Assembly (NCBI RefSeq): GCF_009760405.1
Contig: NZ_WRPP01000003.1
Location: 868,001-932,000 of the forward strand
Direction: 5' to 3'
Length of the DNA: 64,000 nt
Origin: Nocardia terrae
Lineage (GTDB): Bacteria; Actinomycetota; Actinomycetes; Mycobacteriales; Mycobacteriaceae
Below, in pieces: positions 15,897 through 24,029 of the stretch; positions within the stretch are counted from its first letter, which is position 1; every line of letters begins with the position of its first letter. The position numbers and the translations under genes are program-made. The notes under the pieces are model-generated. The model was not told the DNA's origin. It saw only the letters and a list, made by a program, of their open reading frames with translations, and did not search any database.

Positions 15897-16945
15897 CTGG
15901 CTCCCAAACGGTCCAGCCGGAAGGATTCGCCGCCGAGCCAGCGCGCGATGTCCTTGGCCTGTGAGTAGTAGCGGTGCAGCGGATGGGTGATATCGACCCC
16001 CAGGCCACCGTGCAGGTGGTGACACTTCTGCATGGCCGCGGGCAGTTCGGAGGCCACCGTGTACGCCAGCACGTCCAGGTCGTCGTCGATCCGCTCGGCG
16101 TCCGGTTCCTCCTGGGCCAGCGCCCAGGCGGCCGAGCAGGCGGCCACGTGCAGGGTCCGCGAGACCACGTACACATCCGCGATCTGCTGTGCGACAGCCT
16201 GGAATTCGGCCAGCGGGCGGCCGAACTGCTGGCGGGTCCGCACGTGCTCGGCGGTCAGGGAAACAACGCCCTTGAGCAGGCCGTCGGCCACCGCACCGAT
16301 GCCCGCCAGCGCGAACCGGTGCAGTTCGCTCATACCTCCGGGAAGCAACTGCTCGGCCGGGATCTCCACCTGGTCGAACTGGAGTGAAAACTCCGGCACG
16401 CCATCGGAAGTCGGGTTCGCGGTCTTGGTGATACCCGCCGCGTCACCGTCCACCACCGCGATGCCGTTGTCGGTCGGCACCAGGATCCAGCGCGCGGTGT
16501 CGGCGTAGGGCACCGCCACCTTGTGGCCGCTGATCCGCACGGTCGCGCCGTCGGTGACCGCGGTGGTCTCCGGCTTCACGGTGAACGGCGAACCGGTCTC
16601 GTGCAGCGCGGCGGTCAGCACCGCGCCCTCGGACACGGCGGTAAACAGCTTCTCCGCCAAGGCATCCGGCAGGCCGATCGCCTTGAGCGGCAGCACGCCG
16701 AAGCCCAGCGTGGCCAGCGCGGGCACCTGCGCGGCGTCGGTGGCCAGCTCGGTGAGCATGGCCGAGACCTCGAGCAGGCCCATATCGTCGCCGCCGAACT
16801 TCTCGGGTAGCGGCACGGCCAGCAGGCCACTGTCCGAAATGACCGGCCACAGTGCGATATCGCGCGCACTTTCGCGTTCCAGCAAACTTACGACAACCTC
16901 GGCGACAGCGTCCTGGCTCTCGTCCCTGGTGAAGTCCAATTCCAT
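15881..16945 (-). CDS. chsE1: Acyl-CoA dehydrogenase subunit ChsE1 (FadE28-type)
   Basis: The 354-residue partner subunit starts MELDFTRDESQDAVAEVV and is shorter than a complete acyl-CoA dehydrogenase. The middle domain lacks the usual catalytic surroundings and the C-terminal part keeps TRQQFGRPLAEFQAVAQQIAD. This agrees with FadE28, which contributes FAD contacts while FadE29 gives the catalytic base. It follows the fadE34-type gene by 20 bp and overlaps chsE2. Confidence 0.9.
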   Translation of the reverse strand: MELDFTRDESQDAVAEVVVSLLERESARDIALWPVISDSGLLAVPLPEKFGGDDMGLLEVSAMLTELATDAAQVPALATLGFGVLPLKAIGLPDALAEKLFTAVSEGAVLTAALHETGSPFTVKPETTAVTDGATVRISGHKVAVPYADTARWILVPTDNGIAVVDGDAAGITKTANPTSDGVPEFSLQFDQVEIPAEQLLPGGMSELHRFALAGIGAVADGLLKGVVSLTAEHVRTRQQFGRPLAEFQAVAQQIADVYVVSRTLHVAACSAAWALAQEEPDAERIDDDLDVLAYTVASELPAAMQKCHHLHGGLGVDITHPLHRYYSQAKDIARWLGGESFRLDRLGARCSSN

Positions 16946-16965
16946 GCTCCCGGTTGAGGTGTGGG

Positions 16966-19119
16966 TTAGCCGTGCGACTCGCGTGGCAACCCGAGGATCC
17001 GTTCACCGGCGACGGTCAACAGAATCTGCTCGGTACCGCCCGCAATCGACAAACAGCGTGTGAGCAGGAATTCTTTCACCACATCGGTTTCCAGAGCGCC
17101 CGCCGCACCGGACAATTCGACGGCAAATTCGGCCACCGCCTGCCGGTGTCGCACACCGACCAGCTTGCGCACGCTGCTCTGCGCGGCGGGGTCGCCGCCG
17201 GACAGCAGCTTCTGTGCCGCACGGGCTTCGAGCAAAGTTCCAGCAACAGATTCTGAAATGAGCGCGCCCAAACGGTCCGCGACCACCTCCGCGCCGGGTC
17301 CCGAGGTCGGGGCGGCGGCGATCATCGCCTCCAGCTCGTCGCCGATTCCCTTGCCGCCCATGGCGACTCGTTCCGCCGTCAAGGTGGAGCGCGCGATCTT
17401 CCAGCCATTGCCGAGCTCGCCGACCAAGCATTCGTCCGGAACGAACACGTCATCGAAGAACACTTCGTTGAAGCGCGCCTCGCCGGTGATCTCCACCAGC
17501 GGACGGATGTCCAGCCCGGGGCTCTTCATATCGACCAGGAAGTAGCTGATGCCCTTGTGTTTCGGCACGCCGGAATCGGTGCGCGCCAGGCAGATGCCCC
17601 ACGTCGCGCGATCCGCCAGCGAGGTCCACACCTTCTGGCCCCGCAGCTTCCACCCGCCCTCCACCCGCTCGGCCACCGTGCGCAGCGAGGCCAGGTCGGA
17701 GCCCGCGCCCGGCTCGGAGAAGAGCTGGCACCAGATGACCTCACCGGTCAGCGTCGGCATGGCGTAGCGCTCGATCTGCTCGGGGGTGCCCCACTGCAGC
17801 AGGGTCGGGATCGCCCAGTTGGCAATCACGATGTCCGGCAACTCGATTCCGGCCTGGCGGATCTGGTCCTCGATCTGGGTGCGCAGGATCGGCCCCGCGC
17901 CGCGACCGTAGGGCGCGGGCCAGTGCGAGGCCAGCAGCCCGGCCTCGGCCAGCGCGACGCGCTGCTCGGCCTCGGGCAGCGCCGCGATCTTGGCCAGGTC
18001 GGCCGCCAGCACGGCCGCCTCGGCGGCATCCAAACCGGCCACGTCCCAAGCCGATCCGGCCTCGGCGTCACCCAGGTCGATGCTGATGGTGCGGCGCACG
18101 CCGGCCAGCGTCAGCTCGGCGACCCGGGCCCGCCAGCGCGCCGAACCGCCCAGCAGCTGCCGCAGTGCGGTGGCGCGGCGCAGGTACAGGTGCGCATCGT
18201 GCTCCCAAGTGAAACCGATTCCACCCAGTACCTGAATGCAGTCCTTCGCATTCTCGACCGCGGCGTCCAGCGACACCGCCAGCGCGACGGCCGCGGCCAG
18301 GCCCAATTCCGCGGTGCCGGAATCGACCGCGGCGGCGGCATCGGCGGCGACCGCGCGCACCTGCTCGGCCCGGCACAGCATCCACGCGCAAAGGTGTTTG
18401 ATCGCTTGGAATTCGCCGATCTTGCGCCCGAACTGCTCGCGCACCTTGGCGTATTCCGTCGCGGTCTCCAGGCACCAGCCCGCGATGCCCGCGGCCTCCG
18501 CGGCGACCAGTGCGGCGGCCACGTCGAGGACCGAGAAGTCCGGCTCGAAAAGACGATCCGCGGCCACGACGACCTCGGCGCACACGACCCGCGCCAAGGG
18601 CACGCTCTGGTCGATCGTGGGCAGCGCCTCGATGCTCAGCCCCGGGGCGTCCGCGTCGATCAGCGCCCACAGCCGCCGCTCACCGTCGCGCACCGGAACC
18701 AGCACGGCCGTCCCGGGCGCGGCACCGAGAACCGAGTCCCACTCACCGGACACCGCGGCGCCGGATTCGCCCACGGATATTGCGATTTCGCCCGCGAGCG
18801 CGACACCGCATGGCGTAATCTCGTCGAGCGTCTCGCCGACGACAAGACCCGCCAACGCCGTCGAGAGCACCGGTCCGCCGACCAGATCATGCGCCGCCTG
18901 CTCCACCAGAACGGCCAGATCCCCGACGGTCCCACCCGCGCCCCCGGTCTCTTCCGGCACCGCCACCCGGAAAATCCCGAGTTCGGCCAGGCGCGGCCAG
19001 TATTCGCGCCAGAATTCCGGGGTACCGGAACGCAGTGTTGCAATTGGGCGCACCGCGGTGGCCCATCCCCGCATCGACTCCTGGACGGCTTTATGCTCGT
19101 CAGTGGTGGCTATGGTCAC
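16966..19119 (-). CDS. fadE34: Tandem-domain acyl-CoA dehydrogenase (FadE34/ChsE3-type)
   Basis: The 717-residue protein is two acyl-CoA dehydrogenase halves in one chain, like M. tuberculosis FadE34 (711 residues), which acts on steroid CoA esters with a longer side chain. The N-half contains REQFGRKIGEFQAIKHL. The C-half contains LFSEPGAGSDLASLRT, GQKVWTSLADRATWG and ends with LSIAGGTEQILLTVAGERILGLPR. The GTG 19119 start has only a close GGAG, but no better start exists. It is the first gene of the sterol operon and diverges from kstR across a KstR site. Confidence 0.92.
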   Translation of the reverse strand: MTIATTDEHKAVQESMRGWATAVRPIATLRSGTPEFWREYWPRLAELGIFRVAVPEETGGAGGTVGDLAVLVEQAAHDLVGGPVLSTALAGLVVGETLDEITPCGVALAGEIAISVGESGAAVSGEWDSVLGAAPGTAVLVPVRDGERRLWALIDADAPGLSIEALPTIDQSVPLARVVCAEVVVAADRLFEPDFSVLDVAAALVAAEAAGIAGWCLETATEYAKVREQFGRKIGEFQAIKHLCAWMLCRAEQVRAVAADAAAAVDSGTAELGLAAAVALAVSLDAAVENAKDCIQVLGGIGFTWEHDAHLYLRRATALRQLLGGSARWRARVAELTLAGVRRTISIDLGDAEAGSAWDVAGLDAAEAAVLAADLAKIAALPEAEQRVALAEAGLLASHWPAPYGRGAGPILRTQIEDQIRQAGIELPDIVIANWAIPTLLQWGTPEQIERYAMPTLTGEVIWCQLFSEPGAGSDLASLRTVAERVEGGWKLRGQKVWTSLADRATWGICLARTDSGVPKHKGISYFLVDMKSPGLDIRPLVEITGEARFNEVFFDDVFVPDECLVGELGNGWKIARSTLTAERVAMGGKGIGDELEAMIAAAPTSGPGAEVVADRLGALISESVAGTLLEARAAQKLLSGGDPAAQSSVRKLVGVRHRQAVAEFAVELSGAAGALETDVVKEFLLTRCLSIAGGTEQILLTVAGERILGLPRESHG

Positions 19120-19140
19120 ACTCCATACCGCCTTTCCGGC

Positions 19141-19192
19141 GTGACTTCAGCTCCTAGAACATGTTCTAATGTTCGAGCCGGGCTGAAGTCAA
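19141..19192. promoter_or_regulatory. Back-to-back promoters for kstR and the sterol operon
   Basis: A 10-bp inverted repeat TGACTTCAGC (19142-19151) / GCTGAAGTCA (19182-19191) brackets the KstR operator. Each arm supplies a -35-like element: GTGACT (19141-19146) with TCTAAT (19165-19170) 18 bp on for kstR, and TTGACT (19192-19187, reverse strand) with TTAGAA/TAGAAC 17-18 bp on for the fadE34-type gene. Both -10 regions fall in the operator, so one KstR dimer would block both. Promoter calls are by eye. Confidence 0.45.
19155..19168. promoter_or_regulatory. KstR operator
   Basis: TAGAACATGTTCTA is a perfect 14-bp palindrome matching the published KstR consensus TnnAACnnGTTnnA at every fixed position. 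It lies 36 bp upstream of the fadE34-type start and 82 bp upstream of kstR, implying repression of both until a steroid CoA thioester is present. Confidence 0.92.
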
Positions 19193-19250
19193 GCGCCGTC
19201 CGGTCGCGGTACGAACTCGTACGATTCGTGCAGGAAAGGACTTTCAACCG

Positions 19251-19934
19251 ATGGCCAGTCCCTCCCGATCGCAGGCCGCCGACGGTGCCGATACCGGACG
19301 CGCCGCGTCGGCCCCCGGTGGACGCACCGCGCCCGTCACCACCCTCAGCGAGGAGGATCTGAGCTCGGCGGCCCAGCGCGACCGACGCAAGCGCATCCTC
19401 GACGCCACCCTCGCGCTGGCGTCCAAGGGCGGATACGACGCGGTCCAGATGCGAGCCGTCGCCGAACGCGCGGATGTCGCCGTCGGCACGCTCTACCGGT
19501 ACTTCCCGTCCAAGGTGCACCTGCTGGTCTCCGCCCTGGCCCGGGAATTCGAGCAGTTCGAAGGACGTCGCAAGCCGCTCGCCGGCGCGACCCCGCAGGA
19601 GCGCATGCACCTGCTGCTCACCCAGGTCACCCGCGCCATGCAGCGCGACCCGCTGCTCACCGAGGCCATGACGCGCGCCTTCATGTTCGCCGACGCCTCC
19701 GCGGCCGCCGAGGTCGATCGGGTCGGCAAGGTGATGGACCGCTTCTTCGCCCGGGCCCTGTCCGACGAGGTCCCCTCGGATCGCCAGTTGGCCATCGCCC
19801 GAGTCATTTCCGACGTGTGGCTGTCGAACCTGGTCGCCTGGCTCACCCGCCGCGCCTCGGCCACCGACGTCACCGAGCGCCTCGAGCTGACGGTCGATCT
19901 GCTCATCGGAAGCGGCGACGGCAACGACAAGTAA
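19251..19934 (+). CDS. kstR: TetR-family repressor KstR of sterol catabolism
   Basis: The 227-residue regulator has the KstR DNA-binding block AQRDRRKRILDATLALASKG then QMRAVAERADVAVGTLYRYFPSKVHL (about residues 41-95) and the ligand-domain signature DPLLTEAMTRAF.FADASAA followed by ARVISDVWLSNLVAWLTRRASATDV. This is near-identical to Rv3574. It senses CoA thioesters of cholesterol intermediates. Its N-terminus is about 30 residues longer than the mycobacterial form and disordered; a start nearer TTLSEEDL cannot be excluded. It is divergent from the sterol operon and probably represses itself. Confidence 0.95.
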   Translation: MASPSRSQAADGADTGRAASAPGGRTAPVTTLSEEDLSSAAQRDRRKRILDATLALASKGGYDAVQMRAVAERADVAVGTLYRYFPSKVHLLVSALAREFEQFEGRRKPLAGATPQERMHLLLTQVTRAMQRDPLLTEAMTRAFMFADASAAAEVDRVGKVMDRFFARALSDEVPSDRQLAIARVISDVWLSNLVAWLTRRASATDVTERLELTVDLLIGSGDGNDK

Positions 19935-19967
19935 GGCAAACGCATGCCGTGCGTTCGCACGGATCGC

Positions 19968-20004
19968 GAAGGGCTGTCCGGTCCGGAGAACTGGGCAGCC
20001 CTTC
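19968..20004 (+). terminator. Hairpin terminator after kstR
   Basis: GAAGGGCTG (19968-19976) pairs with CAGCCCTTC (19996-20004), extended by three more pairs including one G-T. A smaller CCGTGCG/CGCACGG hairpin lies at 19947-19962. Both fall in the 261-bp gap after kstR, which otherwise shows nothing recognisable. Confidence 0.6.
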
Positions 20005-20195
20005 CCTCGTTTGCTGGAATACCGCTGGTCAAGCAGGGTGAATCACTGGCTACCAGCGGGTATCTCACAAAAGGCGTGAACGACACGGAAGTGTCTTGTA
20101 AACGCTATGTATCACCGCACACACGAGTGGGCAATCAAGACCCAGTAGCATCACTCGCGCCCTGAAAAATCTCCTCCGATCATTAGGTTGGATGC

Positions 20196-22766
20196 GTGAG
20201 CGCACAGGATTTGTCACTCGAACTTCGCCGTGCCCTGTCGGCCATCGCCCGCGTGCCACGGTTGCTGGTCGCATCGGACTACGACGGGACGATCGCGCCC
20301 ATCGTCTCCGACCCGACGAAGGCATATCCCCATCGGGAGTCGGTGAGCGCCTTGCGCGCTCTGGCCGGACTCACCGGAACCACCGCCGCCGTGATCTCCG
20401 GTCGCGCCCTGCGCGATCTCGCGGCCCTGTCCCGGTTGCCCGTCGAGGTGCAGCTGATCGGTAGTCACGGTTCGGAATTCGATGTCGGCTTCGTGCACGC
20501 CATCGACAACGACGCCAAACAACTGCTGTCCGAGGTCACTACGACCCTGACCCAGATCGCCCAGGACAATCCGGGCGCCTCGGTCGAGATAAAACCGGCC
20601 AGCGTCGCCCTGCACGTCCGCAATGCCAGCCCCGAAATCGGCCGTCGCGCACTGGTTCAGGTGCGTCAGGGTCCGGCCAGTTGGGTCGGCGTGCAGACCA
20701 CCGAGGGCAAAGAGGTCATCGAGCTCGCGGTCGTCGAGACCGACAAGGGCGCGGCGCTCGATATCGTCCGGCACCAGCAGGGCGCCTCGGCGGCCCTGTT
20801 CATCGGCGACGACGTCACCGACGAGAAGGCGTTCAAACGGCTCTCCGGACCGGACGTCGGCATCAAGGTCGGCGACGGTGAATCCCTCGCCGAATACCGC
20901 GTGGCCAGCACCGAGGAGGTGTCGAAGGCGCTGGCGTTCCTACTCGAGGAGCGCCGCACGTGGTTGGCAGGTGCCAGCGCCCCTCGAATCGAACGGCTGA
21001 CCATGCTGGCCAGCCCGCGTTCCAAGGCCCTGGTCACCCCCGACGGCACCATCACCTGGCTGTGCCATCCCGAACCCGACTCCGCGGCCGTGTTCGCCCA
21101 TCTGCTGGGCGGACCGGGCGCGGGACACTTCACCATTCAGCCCGAGCGCGCGAGCCTGCCGCTGTCGCAGCGGTACGTCGACGGCACCATGACCGTCGAA
21201 ACCCGTTGGTCCAGTTTGCAGGTGGTCGACTACCTGCCCCACGACGTGGTGCCCGAACGCACCGACCTCACCCGCGTCATCACCGGTGACGCCAAGGCGG
21301 TCATCACCTTCGCGCCCCGCCCCGAATTCGGGCAGGTGCCGGTGCGGCTGGTGCACGCCACCGGCGGGCTCAAGGTGGAGGGCACCAACGATCCGATGGT
21401 GCTGCGCTCGCCGGGCGTGGAATGGGAGATCATCGACGACGGCAACCACCACACCGCCCGCGCCGTGGTCGACCCCCGCCAGGGTCCGATCGTCCTCGAA
21501 ATGCGTTGCGGCACCTCCGATCTCTCGCCCGCCATGCGGCCCGAGACCGACCGCCGCCGGGAAGCCGAACGCTACTGGGGCGACTGGGTCGGCACGCTCG
21601 AATTGCCGCCGCTCAAGCCGGATCTCATGAAGCGTTCCGCGCTCACCCTGCGCGGTCTGGTGCACGCGCCGTCCGGCTCGATCCTGGCCGCCGCCACCAC
21701 CTCGCTGCCCGAGGACATCGGCGGCGTACGCAACTGGGACTACCGCTACTGCTGGCTGCGCGACGCGTCGCTCACCGCCTCGGCGCTGGTCTCACTGGGC
21801 TCGGTCGGCGAGGCCGAGGACCTGCTGGCCTGGGTGCACCGGGTGCTCGAGACCCTGCCCGGACCCGAACGCCTGCACCCGCTCTACACCCTCTACGGCG
21901 AGACCCTGCCGCCCGAGGCCGTCATCGACCAGCTGCCCGGCTACGCCGGCTCGCGGCCGGTGCGCGTCGGCAACGCGGCCAATATGCAGGTGCAGCTGGA
22001 CGTGTTCGGCCCCATCGTGGACCTCATCTCCCAGCTCGCCCACGCACGAGAGCGCAAGGGCATCAACGATCCCGCCAAGGCGCTGCCGGACATGGACTGG
22101 GAACTGGTGCACGCCATGGTCTCCGCCGTGCAGCGGCGCTGGCGCGAACCCGACCACGGCATCTGGGAGATCCGCGGCAATCCGCGCCACCACGTGTACT
22201 CCAAGGTCATGGGCTGGCTCACGGTGGACCGGGCGCTCACCCTGGCCCGCCAGTTCGGCCGCCCGGCCGACCCGGAGTGGGAGACGCTGCGCGACACCAT
22301 CGCCGACGAGGTCAAGAGCGAGGGCTGGAACGACGAAGTCCAGTCCTACACAGCCGCTTACGAGGGCACCGACCTCGACGCGGCCACGCTGCACATCGGG
22401 CTGTCCGGACTCATCGACCCCTCGGATCCGCGCTTCGCGGCGACCGTGGTGGCGACCGAGGCCGAGCTGCGCAGCGGATCGACCGTGTACCGGTACCACC
22501 ACGACGACGGGCTGCCCGGCGGCGAGGGCGGGTTCCACCTCTGCGCGGCCTGGCTGGTCGAGGCGTATCTGCTGATCGGCAAGCGGGAGGACGCCGAGGC
22601 GTTGTTCGCGCAGCTGGTGGATGTGGCGGGACCGACCGGTCTCCTCTCCGAGGAGTACGACCCGGTTGCCGAACGCTCGCTGGGTAACCACCCGCAGGCG
22701 TACAGCCACCTCGGCCTGCTGCGCTGCGCCCAGCTGCTGAGCCAGCCGGTAGCCGCGCTGACGTAG
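20196..22766 (+). CDS. Trehalose-6-phosphate phosphatase fused to a GH15 hydrolase (trehalase-like)
   Basis: The 856-residue protein has two enzymes in one chain. Residues 20-255 are an OtsB-type HAD phosphatase with DYDGT (28-32), SGR (68-70) and GDDVTDEKAF (204-213). Residues 265-850 are a GH15 glycosidase with WDYRYCWLRDAS (514-525), HGIWEIRG with probable acid E658, and LLSEEYDP with probable base E819 or E820. Actinobacterial GH15 proteins include true trehalases, so the fusion may make and split trehalose, or the second half may act on another alpha-glucoside. GTG start. Flanked by hairpins, so monocistronic. Confidence 0.88.
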   Translation: MSAQDLSLELRRALSAIARVPRLLVASDYDGTIAPIVSDPTKAYPHRESVSALRALAGLTGTTAAVISGRALRDLAALSRLPVEVQLIGSHGSEFDVGFVHAIDNDAKQLLSEVTTTLTQIAQDNPGASVEIKPASVALHVRNASPEIGRRALVQVRQGPASWVGVQTTEGKEVIELAVVETDKGAALDIVRHQQGASAALFIGDDVTDEKAFKRLSGPDVGIKVGDGESLAEYRVASTEEVSKALAFLLEERRTWLAGASAPRIERLTMLASPRSKALVTPDGTITWLCHPEPDSAAVFAHLLGGPGAGHFTIQPERASLPLSQRYVDGTMTVETRWSSLQVVDYLPHDVVPERTDLTRVITGDAKAVITFAPRPEFGQVPVRLVHATGGLKVEGTNDPMVLRSPGVEWEIIDDGNHHTARAVVDPRQGPIVLEMRCGTSDLSPAMRPETDRRREAERYWGDWVGTLELPPLKPDLMKRSALTLRGLVHAPSGSILAAATTSLPEDIGGVRNWDYRYCWLRDASLTASALVSLGSVGEAEDLLAWVHRVLETLPGPERLHPLYTLYGETLPPEAVIDQLPGYAGSRPVRVGNAANMQVQLDVFGPIVDLISQLAHARERKGINDPAKALPDMDWELVHAMVSAVQRRWREPDHGIWEIRGNPRHHVYSKVMGWLTVDRALTLARQFGRPADPEWETLRDTIADEVKSEGWNDEVQSYTAAYEGTDLDAATLHIGLSGLIDPSDPRFAATVVATEAELRSGSTVYRYHHDDGLPGGEGGFHLCAAWLVEAYLLIGKREDAEALFAQLVDVAGPTGLLSEEYDPVAERSLGNHPQAYSHLGLLRCAQLLSQPVAALT

Positions 22767-22782
22767 CGATTCATGCATATGG

Positions 22783-22815
22783 AAGGCCCGGAGAGCGACT
22801 CGCTCTCCGGGCCTT
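22783..22815 (+). terminator. Strong hairpin terminator after the OtsB-GH15 gene
   Basis: AAGGCCCGGAGAGCGA (22783-22798) is followed almost at once by its exact reverse complement (22800-22815), 17 bp after the stop codon. The stem is near perfect and GC-rich, with a T-containing tail (TTTCGTG). Confidence 0.85.
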
Positions 22816-22879
22816 TCGTGTCGCGGGACACATCTCCGGAAACGGACTAGGGGCCTAACGGTCGTTTGCGCTACATTCA

Positions 22880-22898
22880 AATGGCAATCGTTTTCGTT
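22880..22898. promoter_or_regulatory. Candidate Zur box upstream of the metal ABC operon
   Basis: AATGGCAATCGTTTTCGTT lies about 42 bp upstream of the binding-protein start. On the reverse strand it reads AACGAAAACGATTGCCATT, resembling the AT-rich actinobacterial Zur/Fur-type box with GAAAACGATT core. A Zn(II)-responsive repressor is expected for this operon. The match is by eye. Confidence 0.42.
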
Positions 22899-22939
22899 TC
22901 TAGTAAGCCCTAGTCAGCCGCAGTGCCAGGAGTACCCGC

Positions 22940-23887
22940 GTGACCAAAAGCTTTGCCCGAGGTTTTGCCGTGTTCGCCGCAGGACTGGCCACCATCGCCA
23001 CCCTCACCGCCTGCGGCAGCTCGAAGGATTCCGATCAGCTCACCGTCGTCGCCTCCACCAATGTCTGGGGCGACATCACCAAGGCCGTGGCGGGACCGGA
23101 CGTGAAGGTCGAATCGATCATCAGCGACCCGAAGGTGGACCCGCACTCGTTCGAGGTCTCCCCCGCCGACGCCGCCAAGATCACCGACGCCAAGCTGGTC
23201 GTCTACAACGGCGGCCACTACGACGAATTCATCGACAAGGCCATCGCGGGCAGGAACAAGAAGACCGTGAACGCCGTCGACATCGCCACCGAAGGCGACC
23301 ACGATCACGGAAGCACCGCGGCCACACCCGATCTCGCCAAGAGCGACGCCGCGGGCCACTCGCACGAGACCAACGAGCACGTCTGGTACGACGTGCACCA
23401 GGTCGGCCACGTCGCCGAACACATCGCCGACGCGCTGGGCCAGCTCGACCCGGACCACAAGCAGGCCTACGCCGACCGCGCGAACGCCTTCGCCGCCAAA
23501 CTGGCTCCCATCGAGGCCGTCACCGCCAAGATCGCCGCCGAGCACCCGAACCAGCCGGTCCTGCAGACCGAGCCGCTGGCCGCCTACCTGCTCACCGCCG
23601 CCAAGGCCGACGACAAGACCCCGCACGCCTTCCAGGAAGCCGTCGAGCAGGGCACCGACCCGGCTCCCCAGGACGTGGCCACGGTCCGGGACCTGTTGAC
23701 CGGCAAGCAGGTTCGCGCCCTCGTCTACAACATCCAGACCGAGGACAAGCTCACCAAGGACCTGCGCGCCACCGCCGACAAGTCCGGCGTCGCCGTCGTC
23801 GAGGTCACCGAAACCCTGCCCGCGGGCAAGGACTACGTCACCTGGATGACCGACAACGCCGACGCCCTGGCCAAGGCCCTGTCCTGA
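22940..23887 (+). CDS. Metal ABC transporter substrate-binding lipoprotein (ZnuA-like)
   Basis: The 315-residue protein has a lipoprotein signal peptide ending in LTAC with lipidated Cys25. It belongs to the cluster A-I metal-binding proteins: VASTNVWGDITKAVAG, the DPHSFEVSPADAAKI block with the first metal His, a His-rich mobile loop (DHDHG, then AGHSHETNEHVWYD near 150), and LQTEPLAAYLLTAA later. The His-rich loop suggests zinc rather than manganese. It delivers metal outside the membrane to the permease encoded two genes on. The GTG start has CAGGAG upstream. A candidate Zur box precedes it. Confidence 0.9.
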   Translation: MTKSFARGFAVFAAGLATIATLTACGSSKDSDQLTVVASTNVWGDITKAVAGPDVKVESIISDPKVDPHSFEVSPADAAKITDAKLVVYNGGHYDEFIDKAIAGRNKKTVNAVDIATEGDHDHGSTAATPDLAKSDAAGHSHETNEHVWYDVHQVGHVAEHIADALGQLDPDHKQAYADRANAFAAKLAPIEAVTAKIAAEHPNQPVLQTEPLAAYLLTAAKADDKTPHAFQEAVEQGTDPAPQDVATVRDLLTGKQVRALVYNIQTEDKLTKDLRATADKSGVAVVEVTETLPAGKDYVTWMTDNADALAKALS

Positions 23888-24029
23888 CGCTCATCGAGTA
23901 GAGGATCCCCCGCTGAACCACCGGACCGCCCCGAAGTCGCCGAGCGCCCGTCCCGCGCCCGGCGACTTCACCGCGTCCGAAACCCGTTCCGCCGCAACCC
24001 GCCCCACCGCAGCACCCGGGAGCACCACC

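Noticed and set aside
17557..19362. 601-codon plus-strand frame over the fadE34-type gene
   Set aside because: Shadow; it runs through the KstR operator and into kstR in another frame.
23888..24029. Possible extra gene between metal-binding protein and ATPase genes
   Set aside because: Too short, Pro/Ala-rich, no start with ribosome site except that of the ATPase itself.
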